Below, in pieces: positions 1-8,514 of a DNA stretch of 26,475 nucleotides (its first letter is position 1; each line of letters begins with the position of its first letter). Both the position numbers and the translations under genes were made by a program. The stretch covers positions 1 to 26,475 of the forward strand of contig JAFAWJ010000768.1 in NCBI GenBank assembly GCA_019242065.1, written 5' to 3'. Below the pieces are notes generated by a model that was not told where the DNA came from, did not search any database, and worked only from the letters and a program-made list of their open reading frames with translations. This DNA comes from Chloroflexota bacterium (GTDB taxonomy: Bacteria > Chloroflexota > UBA6077 > CF-72).

Positions 1-1
1 G

Positions 2-2377
2 CTGGGACTGACGGCGATCAGCCGCTCGCAGTTTCTGCTGTGTGTGCCGTTCGGACTGCTCGTGCTGAGGTTGGCCTGGCGGCGTTATCCGCGTATGGCC
101 CTGCTGACGATCGTGCTGATGGGCCTGGGCGTGTTGCTGCCAATCGCGCCGGTGACGGCTCGCAACTGGATCGTCTCCGGTCAGTTTGTGCCGATCAGCA
201 GCAGCGGCGGAGCGAGCCTGCTCGAATTCCATCGCCCGCCGCCGGGATTGATCGATCAGTCGGCCATCGAGCATGACCCGTTGTACGACGCGCTGCACCT
301 GGATCAGTCCACGCGGACGGTCGTCGCGTTTATCCGCGCCGACCCGCGCGACTACGCCGCGACGCTGCTGCCGCTCGCCGCGCACAGCGTCGGACTGCAG
401 GGCCGCAACGACCCGGGCGTGTACTGGCCGCTGCTGCTCACGGCGATCCTGTATGCCGTCAGCTTCACCTTGCGGCGCGCCCGTGCGCTCCACGTGTGGC
501 CGATCCACGCGTTCGTGGGCACCCACCTGCTCGTGCTGATGCTGTTCGAAGCAGATACCTACGGCTATCGGCTGGTGATGCCGATGTACGCGCCGATGAT
601 CGCGGTCGCTGCGCAGGTTCCGCTCGAGGGCGTGCGCCGCGCGCTGCAGTCGCGCACGGCCGCGGTCGTGCGTAGTGGCGACCGGCCCCGCGCCGCGCGC
701 TTCGCGCTGGCGGGCTGGGGCCTGCTGGCCCTCGGCGCGCTGGTGTGGCAGGCCGCTGGGCTGGTCAGCCAGTGGCCGGAGCGTGAGACCAGCCTGCACG
801 GGTTGGGTGGCGCCGCGGCCCACGCCGCGTTGACCGCGGAACGCGTGGGTGCCGATGCGATCTACGTCGCCTCGGTGGACGGCACGCCGCGCCGCTTCGG
901 GGCGGGCAGCCTGCCAGGCCTGCGCTACCCCTGGTTCAAGTGGTTCGATCCGTCTCGGTCGCTGCCGCTGCCGCCGGTGTCGAGCACGGCGGTGTACATG
1001 TTGTCGGAATTACAGGGCCACGTTCTGGCGGGCGATCTGACCGGGTGCCTGGGCACCCCGGAGGCCTCGGGCGAGGTCGTGATCGCCGGCGCGCAGGTGC
1101 GCGACGCATGCGCCGGTGCGCTGCGGTCGAGCGACAAGCTGGATGTGACCTTTGACGGCGTGGCACGGGTCGACGCGCTGCAGACGCCGTCCAGCGCCGC
1201 TGCGGGCGGCACGCTCGACACGCGACTGCTGTGGCAGCCCCTGGTGGCGCATCCTGCTGAGTACCAGCTTTCGCTGCAGCTCGACGACCCGTCCGCTGGG
1301 GATGGCACATTGTGGGGCAACGGCACGCTCGATCTGTATCCAGCGTCCGAATGGCAGACGGACGAGAGTCTGCTGAGCCGGCTGCCGGTGACGACTGACC
1401 CGACGGCGCTGCCGCAGTCGTATCGCCTGTCGCTGGGCATCAGTCCGCGGCAGCCGAATGGCGCGCCGGCGCTGGCCACGTGGCAGGGATCGCGCACCGA
1501 GCGTGTGCCGGTGGCGACGGTGGTCCTGACGCCGGGGTCGGCAAGCGACGTCGCGGCGCTGCCAGCCGACATGCGGCCCGTCGAAGGTCAAGGCTTGCGG
1601 GGCGATGGTCTGGAGCTGATGGCGTCGCGACCGCTGCCGGCCGAGGTGGCCATCGGCAGTCCACTGCGTGTCGGCTTGCTGTGGCGGGCGATGGTCGACG
1701 GGCCGAGCGCCAGCGAGCTGCGCGTGCGACTGGTACGCGCCAGCGGCGAGGTCGTCCAGGAGGACGAGCTGCCGCTGCTGGGTGGTCGCGTGGCGCCAGA
1801 TACGTTGCAGGCGGGCAACGTCGTGCGCGACGAGGAGGGGGTGGTGATCAATCCGCAAGCGCCGGCGGAGGCCGTGTCCGTCGAGGTGGCCCTTGACGAT
1901 TCCGAGAGCCTGCGTCTGGGGACCGTGCAGCTGTCGGGGCGCTCGCATGTGTTCGACACGTCGGGGCAGGCGCCACTGGCGACCTTTGGCGACGCGATGG
2001 ACCTGATGGCGGCGTCGGTCGAGCCTGGCCAGGTTCGCGCCGGATCGGCGCAGAAGGTGGCCGTCACGTTGCGCTGGCGCGATGCGGCGCCGATGGCGGC
2101 GGCGTACAAGGTGTTCGTGCACGTGCTCGATCCAGATGGCCAGCAGGTGGTGGCCCAGCGCGACGCTGAGCCGCAGGCCGGCCAGGCACCGACGACGGGC
2201 TGGCTGCAGGGCGAAGTGCTCGACGACACCTACGAGATCCAGTTGCCCGTCGGCCTGGCGCCAGGCAGCTATCCGATCGAAGTTGGCGTGTACGACCCGC
2301 GCACCAGCGAGCGCCTGAGCCTGGCGAGCGGCGACAACCACCTGGTGCTGGGGCAGCGGTTAGCTGTCAGCGATTAG
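2..2377 (+). CDS. GT-C (PMT/GT39-like) membrane glycosyltransferase, 5'-truncated by the window edge
   Basis: The frame is open from the first bases, so only the 3' part is present; a GTG at 44 is internal, not the start. About five hydrophobic segments lie in the first third. The turn RNWIVSGQFVPISSSGG is typical of dolichyl-phosphate-mannose-dependent (PMT_2/GT39-like) membrane glycosyltransferases of Gram-positive-type bacteria. After the last membrane segment (near 780) come about 530 residues without membrane helices. They contain three similar stretches of the form LxW...(Y/L)xxxxxLxdxxG near 1210, 1665 and 2060, which look like beta-sandwich units outside the membrane. The catalytic N-terminal loops lie outside the window, so the donor and acceptor cannot be read. 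The family uses polyprenyl-phosphate sugars. The gene is convergent with the next one, with 10 bases between their stops. Confidence 0.8.
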   Translation: MGLTAISRSQFLLCVPFGLLVLRLAWRRYPRMALLTIVLMGLGVLLPIAPVTARNWIVSGQFVPISSSGGASLLEFHRPPPGLIDQSAIEHDPLYDALHLDQSTRTVVAFIRADPRDYAATLLPLAAHSVGLQGRNDPGVYWPLLLTAILYAVSFTLRRARALHVWPIHAFVGTHLLVLMLFEADTYGYRLVMPMYAPMIAVAAQVPLEGVRRALQSRTAAVVRSGDRPRAARFALAGWGLLALGALVWQAAGLVSQWPERETSLHGLGGAAAHAALTAERVGADAIYVASVDGTPRRFGAGSLPGLRYPWFKWFDPSRSLPLPPVSSTAVYMLSELQGHVLAGDLTGCLGTPEASGEVVIAGAQVRDACAGALRSSDKLDVTFDGVARVDALQTPSSAAAGGTLDTRLLWQPLVAHPAEYQLSLQLDDPSAGDGTLWGNGTLDLYPASEWQTDESLLSRLPVTTDPTALPQSYRLSLGISPRQPNGAPALATWQGSRTERVPVATVVLTPGSASDVAALPADMRPVEGQGLRGDGLELMASRPLPAEVAIGSPLRVGLLWRAMVDGPSASELRVRLVRASGEVVQEDELPLLGGRVAPDTLQAGNVVRDEEGVVINPQAPAEAVSVEVALDDSESLRLGTVQLSGRSHVFDTSGQAPLATFGDAMDLMAASVEPGQVRAGSAQKVAVTLRWRDAAPMAAAYKVFVHVLDPDGQQVVAQRDAEPQAGQAPTTGWLQGEVLDDTYEIQLPVGLAPGSYPIEVGVYDPRTSERLSLASGDNHLVLGQRLAVSD

Positions 2378-2387
2378 TCCCCGAGTT

Positions 2388-3023
2388 CTACTCTGTCAGC
2401 TCGTCCAGCGTCATCCGAAAGCTCGGGGCGAAGTGCTCGAGGAAATAATCCACCTCGGGCATCTGCATGCCGCGCGCCTTGGCCTCCAGCTGTTTCTCCG
2501 CGACGGCGAACTCGCGATTGCCCGCCGCGTACTCCATCGCACACTTCAGGTACGCATCCAGTGCGTCGGCGGCTTTGACCCAGCGCATCAGGTCGGCGTC
2601 GCGCTCGGGACCCGTGATCAGCGGCCGGTAGGCCGAGACGAGCGCGTCCGGCACCATGCTGAGCAAGTTGTTCGCGGCCAGCGACTCGATTTCCCGAATG
2701 CTGCGCAGCATGCCCGCGTTGTGATGCTTGACGGGTGATGGGATGTCGCCCGTCATAACTTCTTCGGCATCGTGAAAGAGCGCCAGGATGACGGCCGTGC
2801 CGGTGTCGACCTGGGTGCCAAAGACCTCGTGCGCAATCGTGCAGAGGGCATGCGTGAGCAGCGCCACCTGGTACGAGTGCTCGGCCACGTTTTCGGGCAC
2901 CGCGCTGCGCATCAGCACCCAGCGCTGAATCAAGCGCAGGCGGTACATATAGGCGTAAAAATGGTCGCCGCTCGTCTTGATCTCGGACGAGGAGGGCGCG
3001 ACTTCTTGGGATGACACGCGCAC
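2388..3023 (-). CDS. yfbR: HD-domain 5'-deoxynucleotidase, YfbR family
   Basis: The 211-residue protein aligns from memory with E. coli YfbR (199 aa) along nearly its whole length: RLRLIQRWVLMR, ENVAEHSYQVAL, LFHDAEEVMTGDIPSPVK, KAADALDAYLKC, and the ending DYFLEHFAPSFRMTLDEL. The metal-binding HD residues are visible as H49, H84-D85 and D153, and E88 and D93 of the substrate pocket are also kept. YfbR removes phosphate from dNMPs in the cytoplasm and so feeds nucleotide salvage and dNTP balance. The extra 15 or so N-terminal residues are not conserved in the family. The start is the GTG at 3023, or a second GTG two codons later. A TATCCT box ends four bases before the first GTG and no Shine-Dalgarno sequence is seen, so a leaderless message is possible. 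Confidence 0.93.
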   Translation of the reverse strand: MRVSSQEVAPSSSEIKTSGDHFYAYMYRLRLIQRWVLMRSAVPENVAEHSYQVALLTHALCTIAHEVFGTQVDTGTAVILALFHDAEEVMTGDIPSPVKHHNAGMLRSIREIESLAANNLLSMVPDALVSAYRPLITGPERDADLMRWVKAADALDAYLKCAMEYAAGNREFAVAEKQLEAKARGMQMPEVDYFLEHFAPSFRMTLDELTE

Positions 3024-3117
3024 GTCAAGGATACGGCGAGCCGCGGGCGCAGTCCGGCGAGTTCGTACGGTATCGTGACCGTGACAGGCTCGTGAACGAG
3101 CTGTTTAGATCTTCTCT

Positions 3118-3148
3118 GCCGGCGGCGTGCGAGCTATCATCCGCCGGC
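3118..3148. repeat. Perfect 8-bp inverted repeat with 15-base loop
   Basis: GCCGGCGG (3118-3125) and CCGCCGGC (3141-3148) are exact reverse complements 15 bases apart, in the 178-base gap between the divergent yfbR and the small ORF at 3202. A TATCAT hexamer (3135-3140) sits in the loop, 17 bases after TTCTCT (3112-3117), so the repeat may be an operator around a promoter. No terminator-like T-run follows. Confidence 0.45.
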
Positions 3149-3201
3149 ACGTTGGTGGTGAACTGACGAGCATCGTCGCCGAAGGGGCAGAATCAACAGA
3201 C

Positions 3202-3396
3202 ATGCGCGAACTCGTCCAGATCGACTCGCTGACCGAACATGGCTGCAGGCAGCCGTCTATCGAACGCTGGCACGTGCTCGAGCCAGTCAGTGGCCGCTGG
3301 TCGTGGATCCGCGTGTTCGGCTGCTGTAACCAGGTGATCGTCGAAACGGACGAGGCCGAAGACAAGGGCAAGGCGAACGTCAAGAAGGCGGCCTAG
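3202..3396 (+). CDS. Small hypothetical protein (64 aa)
   Basis: I do not recognise this protein. The ATG at 3202 follows a weak GGGG (3184-3187), and codon third positions are strongly G/C as in the neighbouring genes, which argues for real coding. The opposite-strand frame reads as Ser/Thr/Pro/Arg-rich noise. The protein has an acidic N-terminus, a Trp/Arg-rich centre with adjacent cysteines (RVFGCCNQV) and a highly charged Lys/Glu/Asp tail. No membrane segment or signal peptide is seen. The longer frame from 3127 runs through the inverted repeat and is unlikely to be translated. The stop codon lies inside the loop of the GGCGGC/GCCGCC hairpin at 3387-3406. Confidence 0.55.
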   Translation: MRELVQIDSLTEHGCRQPSIERWHVLEPVSGRWSWIRVFGCCNQVIVETDEAEDKGKANVKKAA

Positions 3397-3406
3397 GACA
3401 GCCGCC
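3387..3406. terminator. Possible hairpin terminator at the end of the small ORF
   Basis: GGCGGC (3387-3392) can pair with GCCGCC (3401-3406) over an 8-base loop holding the TAG of the upstream ORF. There is no T-tract, so termination by this stem alone is doubtful. It lies between two convergent genes. Confidence 0.3.
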
Positions 3407-3415
3407 AGTCACGGG

Positions 3416-3429
3416 TCGCGACGTCGCGA
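3416..3429. repeat. 14-bp perfect palindrome TCGCGACGTCGCGA
   Basis: The 14 bases equal their own reverse complement and contain TCGCGA twice around a CG centre. The site sits in the short space between the small ORF and the gatB stop. It could be a protein-binding site or a stem; nothing in the sequence decides which. Confidence 0.4.
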
Positions 3430-3460
3430 GTTGGAATCCAGCGCCGCGGGGCGCAGCCTG

Positions 3461-4942
3461 TCAGTTCGAGAACTGGGTCCCCGTCTGCTCGAGGAGTTGC
3501 TTCAGTAACTCCTCCACCACGCCTGGGTTCGCCTTCCCCCGCGACGCCTTCATCACCTGACCCTTGAGAAAATTGATCGCCGTCAGCTTGCCCGCCCGGT
3601 AGTCGGCCACCGGCGCCGGATTGGCCGCCAGCACCGAGCGTACGGTCTGCTCCAGCGCACCCGTATCCGAGACCTGCCCCAGGCCTTGCTCCTCGACGAT
3701 GGCCCGCGGCGCGCGGCCCGTTGCGTACACGGTCGGCAAGACCTGGCGGGCCACGGAGATGCCGATCACCCCGTCGTCGACCAGTTTCAGCAGCTCTGCC
3801 AGATGGCCAGCCTCGAGTACCTGCCCGTCCGAGGCGGCATCCCGCAGCCGTGCGACGTCGTTCTGGATCCAGTTGGCCGCCTTTTTCGCATCAGCCCCCG
3901 CGCCGACCGTGTCTTCGAAGAGCCGCGCCGCCCACTGATCGGTCGACAGCGCCTCGGCGTCGTACGCGCCGAGTCCAAAGTCGCGCATGTAGCGCGCGCG
4001 CCGCGCGTCCGGTAGTTCGGGTAGCTGGTCGCGCAGGCGAGCCAGCCACGCCTCTTCGACAAAGATCGGCGGCAGGTCAGGCTCGGGAAAGTAGCGGTAG
4101 TCGTGCGCCTCCTCCTTGGAGCGTTGACTAACCGTCACACCGCGGTCTTCGACCCAGCCGCGCGTTTCCTGGGGGATCTTTTCGCCGGCGTCGAGCGCGG
4201 CGGCCTGGCGGACGATCTCGTACTCCAGCGCGCGTTGCACGGAGCGGAACGAGTTCAGGTTCTTCACTTCGACCTTGGTCCCGAGCTTCGCTTCGCCCAC
4301 GGGACGCAAGGAGACGTTGACGTCGCAGCGCAGCTGGCCCTTTTCCATGTCGGCGCCGCTGACGCCCAGCGTGCGCAGGATGGCGCGCAGCTTTTGCAAG
4401 TACGCCCGCGCTTCCGCTGGCGAACGCAGGTCGGGCTGGCTGACCATCTCCATCAATGGCATGCCGGCGCGATTGAAGTCCACCAGCGAGCCGCCCGGCG
4501 CGTGGGTGAGCTTGCCGGTGTCTTCTTCGAGGTGGACGCGCTCCAGGTTGATGCGACGGGTGGTGTTGTCGACGCTGATCTCGATCCAGCCGCCCTTGAC
4601 GAGCGGCAGGTCGTATTGCGAGATCTGGTAGCCCTTGACCAGGTCGGGATAGGGATAGTTCTTGCGATCGAACTTGGTGGCCGCGGGGATGGTGGCGTGG
4701 ATCGCCAGGCCCGTCATGAGTGTGGACTCCACGGCGGCGCGGTTGATGACGGGCAGGACGCCGGGCATGCCCAGGCAGATGGGGCACACGTGGGTGTTGG
4801 GCGGCGAGCCCGCGTAGTCAGTAGGGCAGCCGCAGAACATCTTGCTGCGGGTGGCCAGTTGCACGTGGCATTCGAGGCCGATGACGGCCTCGTACCTGGT
4901 CGTATCAGCGGATTGAACGCGGGTTTCAGCGGTTGTGGTCAT
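3461..4942 (-). CDS. gatB: Aspartyl/glutamyl-tRNA amidotransferase subunit B
   Basis: GatB is the kinase/tRNA-binding subunit of the GatCAB amidotransferase. It phosphorylates Glu-tRNA(Gln) or Asp-tRNA(Asn) and passes it ammonia from GatA. The N-terminus shows YEAVIGLECHVQL and a CxC...CPIC set (FCGCP, HVCPICLGMPG) fitting the known structural zinc site. The GatB/PET112 core follows (KFDRKNYPYPDLVKGYQISQ, then NRAGMPLMEMVSQPD) and the tRNA-binding YqeY-like tail ends the protein (LKGQVMKASRGKANPG). I chose the ATG at 4942, giving 493 residues, close to the usual 475-490. An in-frame ATG at 4987 would add 15 residues the family lacks. The 127-base gap after gatA suggests gatB may have extra expression signals of its own. 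Confidence 0.97.
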   Translation of the reverse strand: MTTTAETRVQSADTTRYEAVIGLECHVQLATRSKMFCGCPTDYAGSPPNTHVCPICLGMPGVLPVINRAAVESTLMTGLAIHATIPAATKFDRKNYPYPDLVKGYQISQYDLPLVKGGWIEISVDNTTRRINLERVHLEEDTGKLTHAPGGSLVDFNRAGMPLMEMVSQPDLRSPAEARAYLQKLRAILRTLGVSGADMEKGQLRCDVNVSLRPVGEAKLGTKVEVKNLNSFRSVQRALEYEIVRQAAALDAGEKIPQETRGWVEDRGVTVSQRSKEEAHDYRYFPEPDLPPIFVEEAWLARLRDQLPELPDARRARYMRDFGLGAYDAEALSTDQWAARLFEDTVGAGADAKKAANWIQNDVARLRDAASDGQVLEAGHLAELLKLVDDGVIGISVARQVLPTVYATGRAPRAIVEEQGLGQVSDTGALEQTVRSVLAANPAPVADYRAGKLTAINFLKGQVMKASRGKANPGVVEELLKQLLEQTGTQFSN

Positions 4943-5069
4943 GAGTTTGGAACTGTCGAAGATATGTACCCCAGGGGGGACCCCCATCGAGAGAGAACGA
5001 TTCAGCCATCGAAGCTAAGTGCCACCTGTACGTACGGAACACCAATGGATCGAGTCGACAAGGCCAAAC
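4943..5069 (-). other. gatA-gatB intergenic segment
   Basis: These 127 bases are unusually long for a gatCAB operon. Read on the minus strand they hold GTACGTAC (a palindrome), a run in which GGGGGTCCCCCC could fold, and a TATCTT hexamer whose end is 16 bases before the gatB ATG. No strong Shine-Dalgarno sequence precedes gatB. A secondary promoter or short structured leader is possible, not shown. Confidence 0.3.
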
Positions 5070-6572
5070 TCACCGTTCCACCGTGTCGAGCGCGCGAGTG
5101 GCGATCGGCGACCGCTCGGTGTGCCACTGCGTTGACTGCTCGAACGCGTGCGCAATGCGCAGTACGCCCGCCTCGTCCAGCGCCTTGCCAATAATCTGCA
5201 GACCCACGGGCAGGCCGTCGGCGAGCCCTGCGGGAACACTGATGCCCGGCAGCCCCGCCAGCGACGTCGGGATCGTGAACAGGTCGTTCAGATACATGGC
5301 CAGCGGATCCTGCGTCTTGGCGCCCAGCGGGAACGCCACATTGGGCGACGTCGGCCCGACCACGGCGTCGAAGTCCTCGAAAACGCGATCAAAATCTTGC
5401 TTGATCAGCGTGCGCACCTTCTGGGCTTTGAGGTAGTACGCGTCGTAGTAGCCCGACGACAGGGCGTACGTCCCGAGGATGATGCGGCGTTTGACCTCAC
5501 GCCCGAAGCCCTCGCCGCGCGAGCGCTCGTAGAGGTCCCACAGGCTCGCACCCGGCTCGCGAATGGACAGGCTGTACTTGACCCCGTCGTAGCGAGCCAG
5601 GTTCGCGCTGCACTCGGCTGGCGCGACCAGGTAATAGGTGGCCACCCCGTATTTCGTGTGCGGCAAGCTGACCTCGCCAAGCTCGGCGCCCAGACTCTCC
5701 AGGTGCGCGATGGCGGCCTTGACCGCCGCCTCGACGCCTGGCTCGACACCCTGCACGTCGAAGTACTCGCGCGGCAGAGCCAGGCGCACACCCTTGAGAC
5801 TCGGCTCGGACCCCAGCGCGCGACGGTAGTCGGGCACCGGCGCCTGCAGCGACGTCGAATCACACGCGTCGTGACCGGCGATGGCGTTCATGACCAGCGC
5901 ACAATCCTCGACCGTGCGGGTAAACGGGCCAATCTGATCCAGCGACGAGGCGAAGGCGATCAGTCCATAGCGGCTGACGCGTCCGTAGGTGGGTTTGAAG
6001 CCCACGACACCGCACAGCGCGGCCGGCTGGCGGATGGATCCGCCCGTATCGGTGCCCAGCGCGAAAGGCGCGAAGTCGGCGCCGACGGCCGCGGCCGACC
6101 CGCCGCTCGAACCGCCCGGCACGCGCTCGAGATCCCACGGGTTGCGCGTCGGAAAGAAGCCGGAGTTCTCGGTTGACGAGCCCATCGCGAACTCGTCCAT
6201 GTTGGATTTGCCCAGCAGTACGGTGCCCGCTTCGGCCAGGCGGCGGGTGATGGTGCCGTCTTCGATGGGCCGGAAGTTCTCGAGGATCTTCGAACCAGCG
6301 GTCGTGCGGATGCCGCGCGTGATCATGACGTCCTTGAGGATCATCGGGACGCCCAGCAGCGGCGCGGCTTCGCCTGCGGCGAGGCGGGCGTCGGCGGCGC
6401 GCGCCTGGGCTTCGGCGTGCTCGCGGGTGACGGTGAGCATGGCGTTGACCGTGCTGTCGTCCAGGGCTTCGATGCGGTCGAGGTGAGCACGGGCCACCTC
6501 CACGGCCGAGACGTCCCGATGGTCGAGCAGCGCGCGCAGTTCGGCGATGGAGTGCGAGGTGAGGGCTGGCAT
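5070..6572 (-). CDS. gatA: Aspartyl/glutamyl-tRNA amidotransferase subunit A
   Basis: GatA is the glutaminase subunit that frees ammonia from glutamine for transamidation. The amidase-signature Ser-cisSer-Lys triad is visible: Lys80 (PMILKDV), cis-Ser155 ([13 protein letters not shown]) and nucleophile Ser179 ([11 protein letters not shown]). The numbering is one off the S. aureus enzyme. The tail [29 protein letters not shown] is classic GatA. From the ATG at 6572 the protein is 500 residues, the family size. The frame is open 26 residues further up, but that would overlap gatC. The gatC stop and this ATG share bases (TGATG), so the two are translationally coupled. Confidence 0.97.
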   Translation of the reverse strand: MPALTSHSIAELRALLDHRDVSAVEVARAHLDRIEALDDSTVNAMLTVTREHAEAQARAADARLAAGEAAPLLGVPMILKDVMITRGIRTTAGSKILENFRPIEDGTITRRLAEAGTVLLGKSNMDEFAMGSSTENSGFFPTRNPWDLERVPGGSSGGSAAAVGADFAPFALGTDTGGSIRQPAALCGVVGFKPTYGRVSRYGLIAFASSLDQIGPFTRTVEDCALVMNAIAGHDACDSTSLQAPVPDYRRALGSEPSLKGVRLALPREYFDVQGVEPGVEAAVKAAIAHLESLGAELGEVSLPHTKYGVATYYLVAPAECSANLARYDGVKYSLSIREPGASLWDLYERSRGEGFGREVKRRIILGTYALSSGYYDAYYLKAQKVRTLIKQDFDRVFEDFDAVVGPTSPNVAFPLGAKTQDPLAMYLNDLFTIPTSLAGLPGISVPAGLADGLPVGLQIIGKALDEAGVLRIAHAFEQSTQWHTERSPIATRALDTVER

Positions 6573-6859
6573 CACTCGAGGACAGGTGGGACCAGGAACT
6601 CGTGCTCGCGCGTCTGGGGCGCGTTTTCGAGGATGTCGTCGACGGGCCACGAGGGGCGGGGGACGTCCTCGCGCATCACGTTCTGCAGGGGGATGACCTG
6701 GGCGGTGGGTGGGATGGCCGAGGTGTCCAGCTGGCGGAGCTCCTGCATGGCATCCAGGATGTGGTCGAGCTCAGAGGCGAGCCGGTCCATCTCGTCGTCG
6801 CTGAGGCCGAGGCGGGCGAGTCGCGCGACGTGGGCAACCTCCGCGCGCGTAATCGTCAT
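6572..6859 (-). CDS. gatC: Aspartyl/glutamyl-tRNA amidotransferase subunit C
   Basis: GatC is the small belt subunit that holds GatA and GatB together. The 95-residue product starts [17 protein letters not shown] and has the helical N-terminus plus the extended C-terminal strand with LREDxP-like text ([12 protein letters not shown]) usual for GatC. It is the first gene of gatC-gatA-gatB. The ATG at 6859 fits the family start. An upstream in-frame start at 6913 would overlap murJ and is not needed. A promoter-like TATACT ends nine bases before the ATG and no Shine-Dalgarno sequence is present, so the operon may be transcribed without a leader. Confidence 0.93.
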   Translation of the reverse strand: MTITRAEVAHVARLARLGLSDDEMDRLASELDHILDAMQELRQLDTSAIPPTAQVIPLQNVMREDVPRPSWPVDDILENAPQTREHEFLVPPVLE

Positions 6860-6868
6860 CCGCGCAGG

Positions 6869-6895
6869 AGTATAGGGGCCGGGGCCATCCGACAA
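6869..6895 (-). promoter_or_regulatory. Likely gatCAB promoter, leaderless geometry
   Basis: On the minus strand TTGTCG (6895-6890) is followed after 15 bases by TATACT (6874-6869). The ATG of gatC begins nine bases after the box, so transcription would start at or beside the start codon. The 15-base spacer is shorter than the ideal 17. Confidence 0.5.
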
Positions 6896-6909
6896 GCGAC
6901 AGCCGCGAC

Positions 6910-8514
6910 TCACCCGGTGCGATGCGCCAGGCGCGTGCGCACGTACGTCGCCACGCCACGCACCTCACTCACGCCGACCAGCCACAGGACGACGACGTAC
7001 ACGGCCGAGCCCAGGCCGATGGCCACCAGCAGGGCAGGCAGCAGCGCCAGGTGGCTCAGCAGTGGCCACGAAAGCACCAGCGCCACAGCCATCACCGCGG
7101 CGGTCGGCACGACGCGCACGAGGAATGGCCACAGCGCCGTGCCCAGCCGCAGGCCGGGCAGCGAGCGGTGCAGCAGCACCAGCAGGATCACCGCGTGGCT
7201 GCTGTTCTGGACGGCATTGGCCAGCGCCAGCCCGCGCGCGCCCAGGGCAGTGATCGTCGTCAAGGCCACCCCGAGGTAGATGAACACGCACACGACGCCA
7301 ACCAGCACCGGCGTGCGCGCGTTCTGGCGGGCATAGAAGGCGTTGATGAGCAGGTAGTCGACCGCCGTGAACGGCAGCTGTGGCGAATAGAACAGAAAGA
7401 TGGCGGCCGTGCGCGCGGTGTCGGCCGGCCCGAAGGCATTGCGCTGGTAGATCAGTTGCACCAGCGGCTCCGACAGTCCGGCGATGATGGCCAGCGCGGG
7501 CAGCATCAGCAGCAGGACGAGCTTGATGCCAAACGCGAGCGCATCGCGGTACTCGCCGAGGCTGCCGCCGCCGCCCGGGTTCAAGCGCGACAGCGTTGGC
7601 AGGATCGCATACGACACCGCCAGCCCGACGATGCCCAGCGGAAACTGGATGATGCGCGTCGCGTAGTCCATCGAGGTCAGGTTGCCCTCGGGCAGACGCA
7701 GCGCCAGGTTGCGGTCGATCAGGCTGCCCACCGCTGTGACGACCAGCCCCGCCGCCACCGTGCCGGCCAGGGACAGGATGCGGCGGACCGCTGGATCGGA
7801 CAGGTCGATGTGCGGTCGATACGCGCGCCAGAAGCGCCGCAGGCCGCTGGCCTGCAGGAGGAACTGCGCCAGCGCGCCGATGATCAGGCCGACTGGCAGC
7901 GCGGAGTAGCCGAGGGTCTGTGCCAGCAGCAGGACGCCGACGATGATGCCGATGTTGTAGGCAGCGGTCGAAAACGCGGGCAGGACGAAGCGGTTCTGGG
8001 CGTAGAGCGCGCTGGTCAGCACGCCGGCGAGTCCCTGGAAGATGACCGAGACCAGCGCAATGCGCATCAGGTGGACGGCCAACTGGCGCTCTTCCTCGGA
8101 CGAAAAGCCGCGTCCAATCACGTTGAGGAGTGGCTCGGCAAAGACGCCCAGGATCACGGTCAGCGTGACAAAGGCCAGGGCGGCCAGGCTGAAGATCGCG
8201 CCGACCAGTCGCCACAACTGGCGCTCATCGCGCGCGTGCTGGACGAAGACCGGCACGAACGCCGCGGTGATGACCGTTCCGACCAGCAGGTCGTAGAGGA
8301 TCTGGGGGATGGTGCGGGCGAAGACGAAGGCGTCGGTGCCGCCCGTGGCGCCGAAGGTCGAGGCGATCACCACGTCCCGCAGCAGGCCCAGGCCGCGACT
8401 GAGGATGTTGCCCAGGGCGATGATTGCCGCGGCACTTGCAACACGCCGCTGCGTGCCAGCGGTGGACACGCTGCTACGCTGGTCGGACAGTGGCGTTACT
8501 GGCGCGGTTTGCAT
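6910..8514 (-). CDS. murJ: MurJ/MviN lipid II flippase
   Basis: MurJ moves lipid II across the cytoplasmic membrane for peptidoglycan assembly. The protein has about 14 hydrophobic segments and the family's opening signature: ALGNILSRGLGLLRD, FGATGGTDAFVFARTIP, then GTVITAAFVPVFV. Later MVF blocks include LPEGNLTSMDYATRIIQFPLGIVG, AILPTLSRL, and PFTAVDYLLINAFYARQNARTP. From the ATG at 8514 it is 534 residues, the usual size. A GTG at 8469 is an alternative start that would remove overlap with the divergent ORF at 8490. The frame is open much further upstream, but that stretch lacks membrane or family features. The gene ends 50 bases before gatC on the same strand and shows no Shine-Dalgarno sequence. 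Confidence 0.95.
   Translation of the reverse strand: MQTAPVTPLSDQRSSVSTAGTQRRVASAAAIIALGNILSRGLGLLRDVVIASTFGATGGTDAFVFARTIPQILYDLLVGTVITAAFVPVFVQHARDERQLWRLVGAIFSLAALAFVTLTVILGVFAEPLLNVIGRGFSSEEERQLAVHLMRIALVSVIFQGLAGVLTSALYAQNRFVLPAFSTAAYNIGIIVGVLLLAQTLGYSALPVGLIIGALAQFLLQASGLRRFWRAYRPHIDLSDPAVRRILSLAGTVAAGLVVTAVGSLIDRNLALRLPEGNLTSMDYATRIIQFPLGIVGLAVSYAILPTLSRLNPGGGGSLGEYRDALAFGIKLVLLLMLPALAIIAGLSEPLVQLIYQRNAFGPADTARTAAIFLFYSPQLPFTAVDYLLINAFYARQNARTPVLVGVVCVFIYLGVALTTITALGARGLALANAVQNSSHAVILLVLLHRSLPGLRLGTALWPFLVRVVPTAAVMAVALVLSWPLLSHLALLPALLVAIGLGSAVYVVVLWLVGVSEVRGVATYVRTRLAHRTG

Noticed and set aside
925..2341. Long minus-strand open frames under the first glycosyltransferase gene (up to 443 aa)
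   Set aside because: They are Arg/His/Gln- or Ser-rich with no motifs, typical antisense shadows of a GC-rich gene. The plus-strand frame has family text throughout.
2365..2400. Direct repeat CTGTCAGC around the first convergent junction
   Set aside because: Eight bases, both copies inside or at coding ends; easily chance.
3105..3383. Minus-strand 92-aa frame opposite the small ORF at 3202
   Set aside because: Ser/Thr/Pro/Arg-rich text without features. The plus frame has stronger G/C in third positions.
4103..5194. Plus-strand 363-aa frame opposite gatB
   Set aside because: It mirrors gatB with His/Gly/Val-rich noise. gatB is unmistakable on the other strand.
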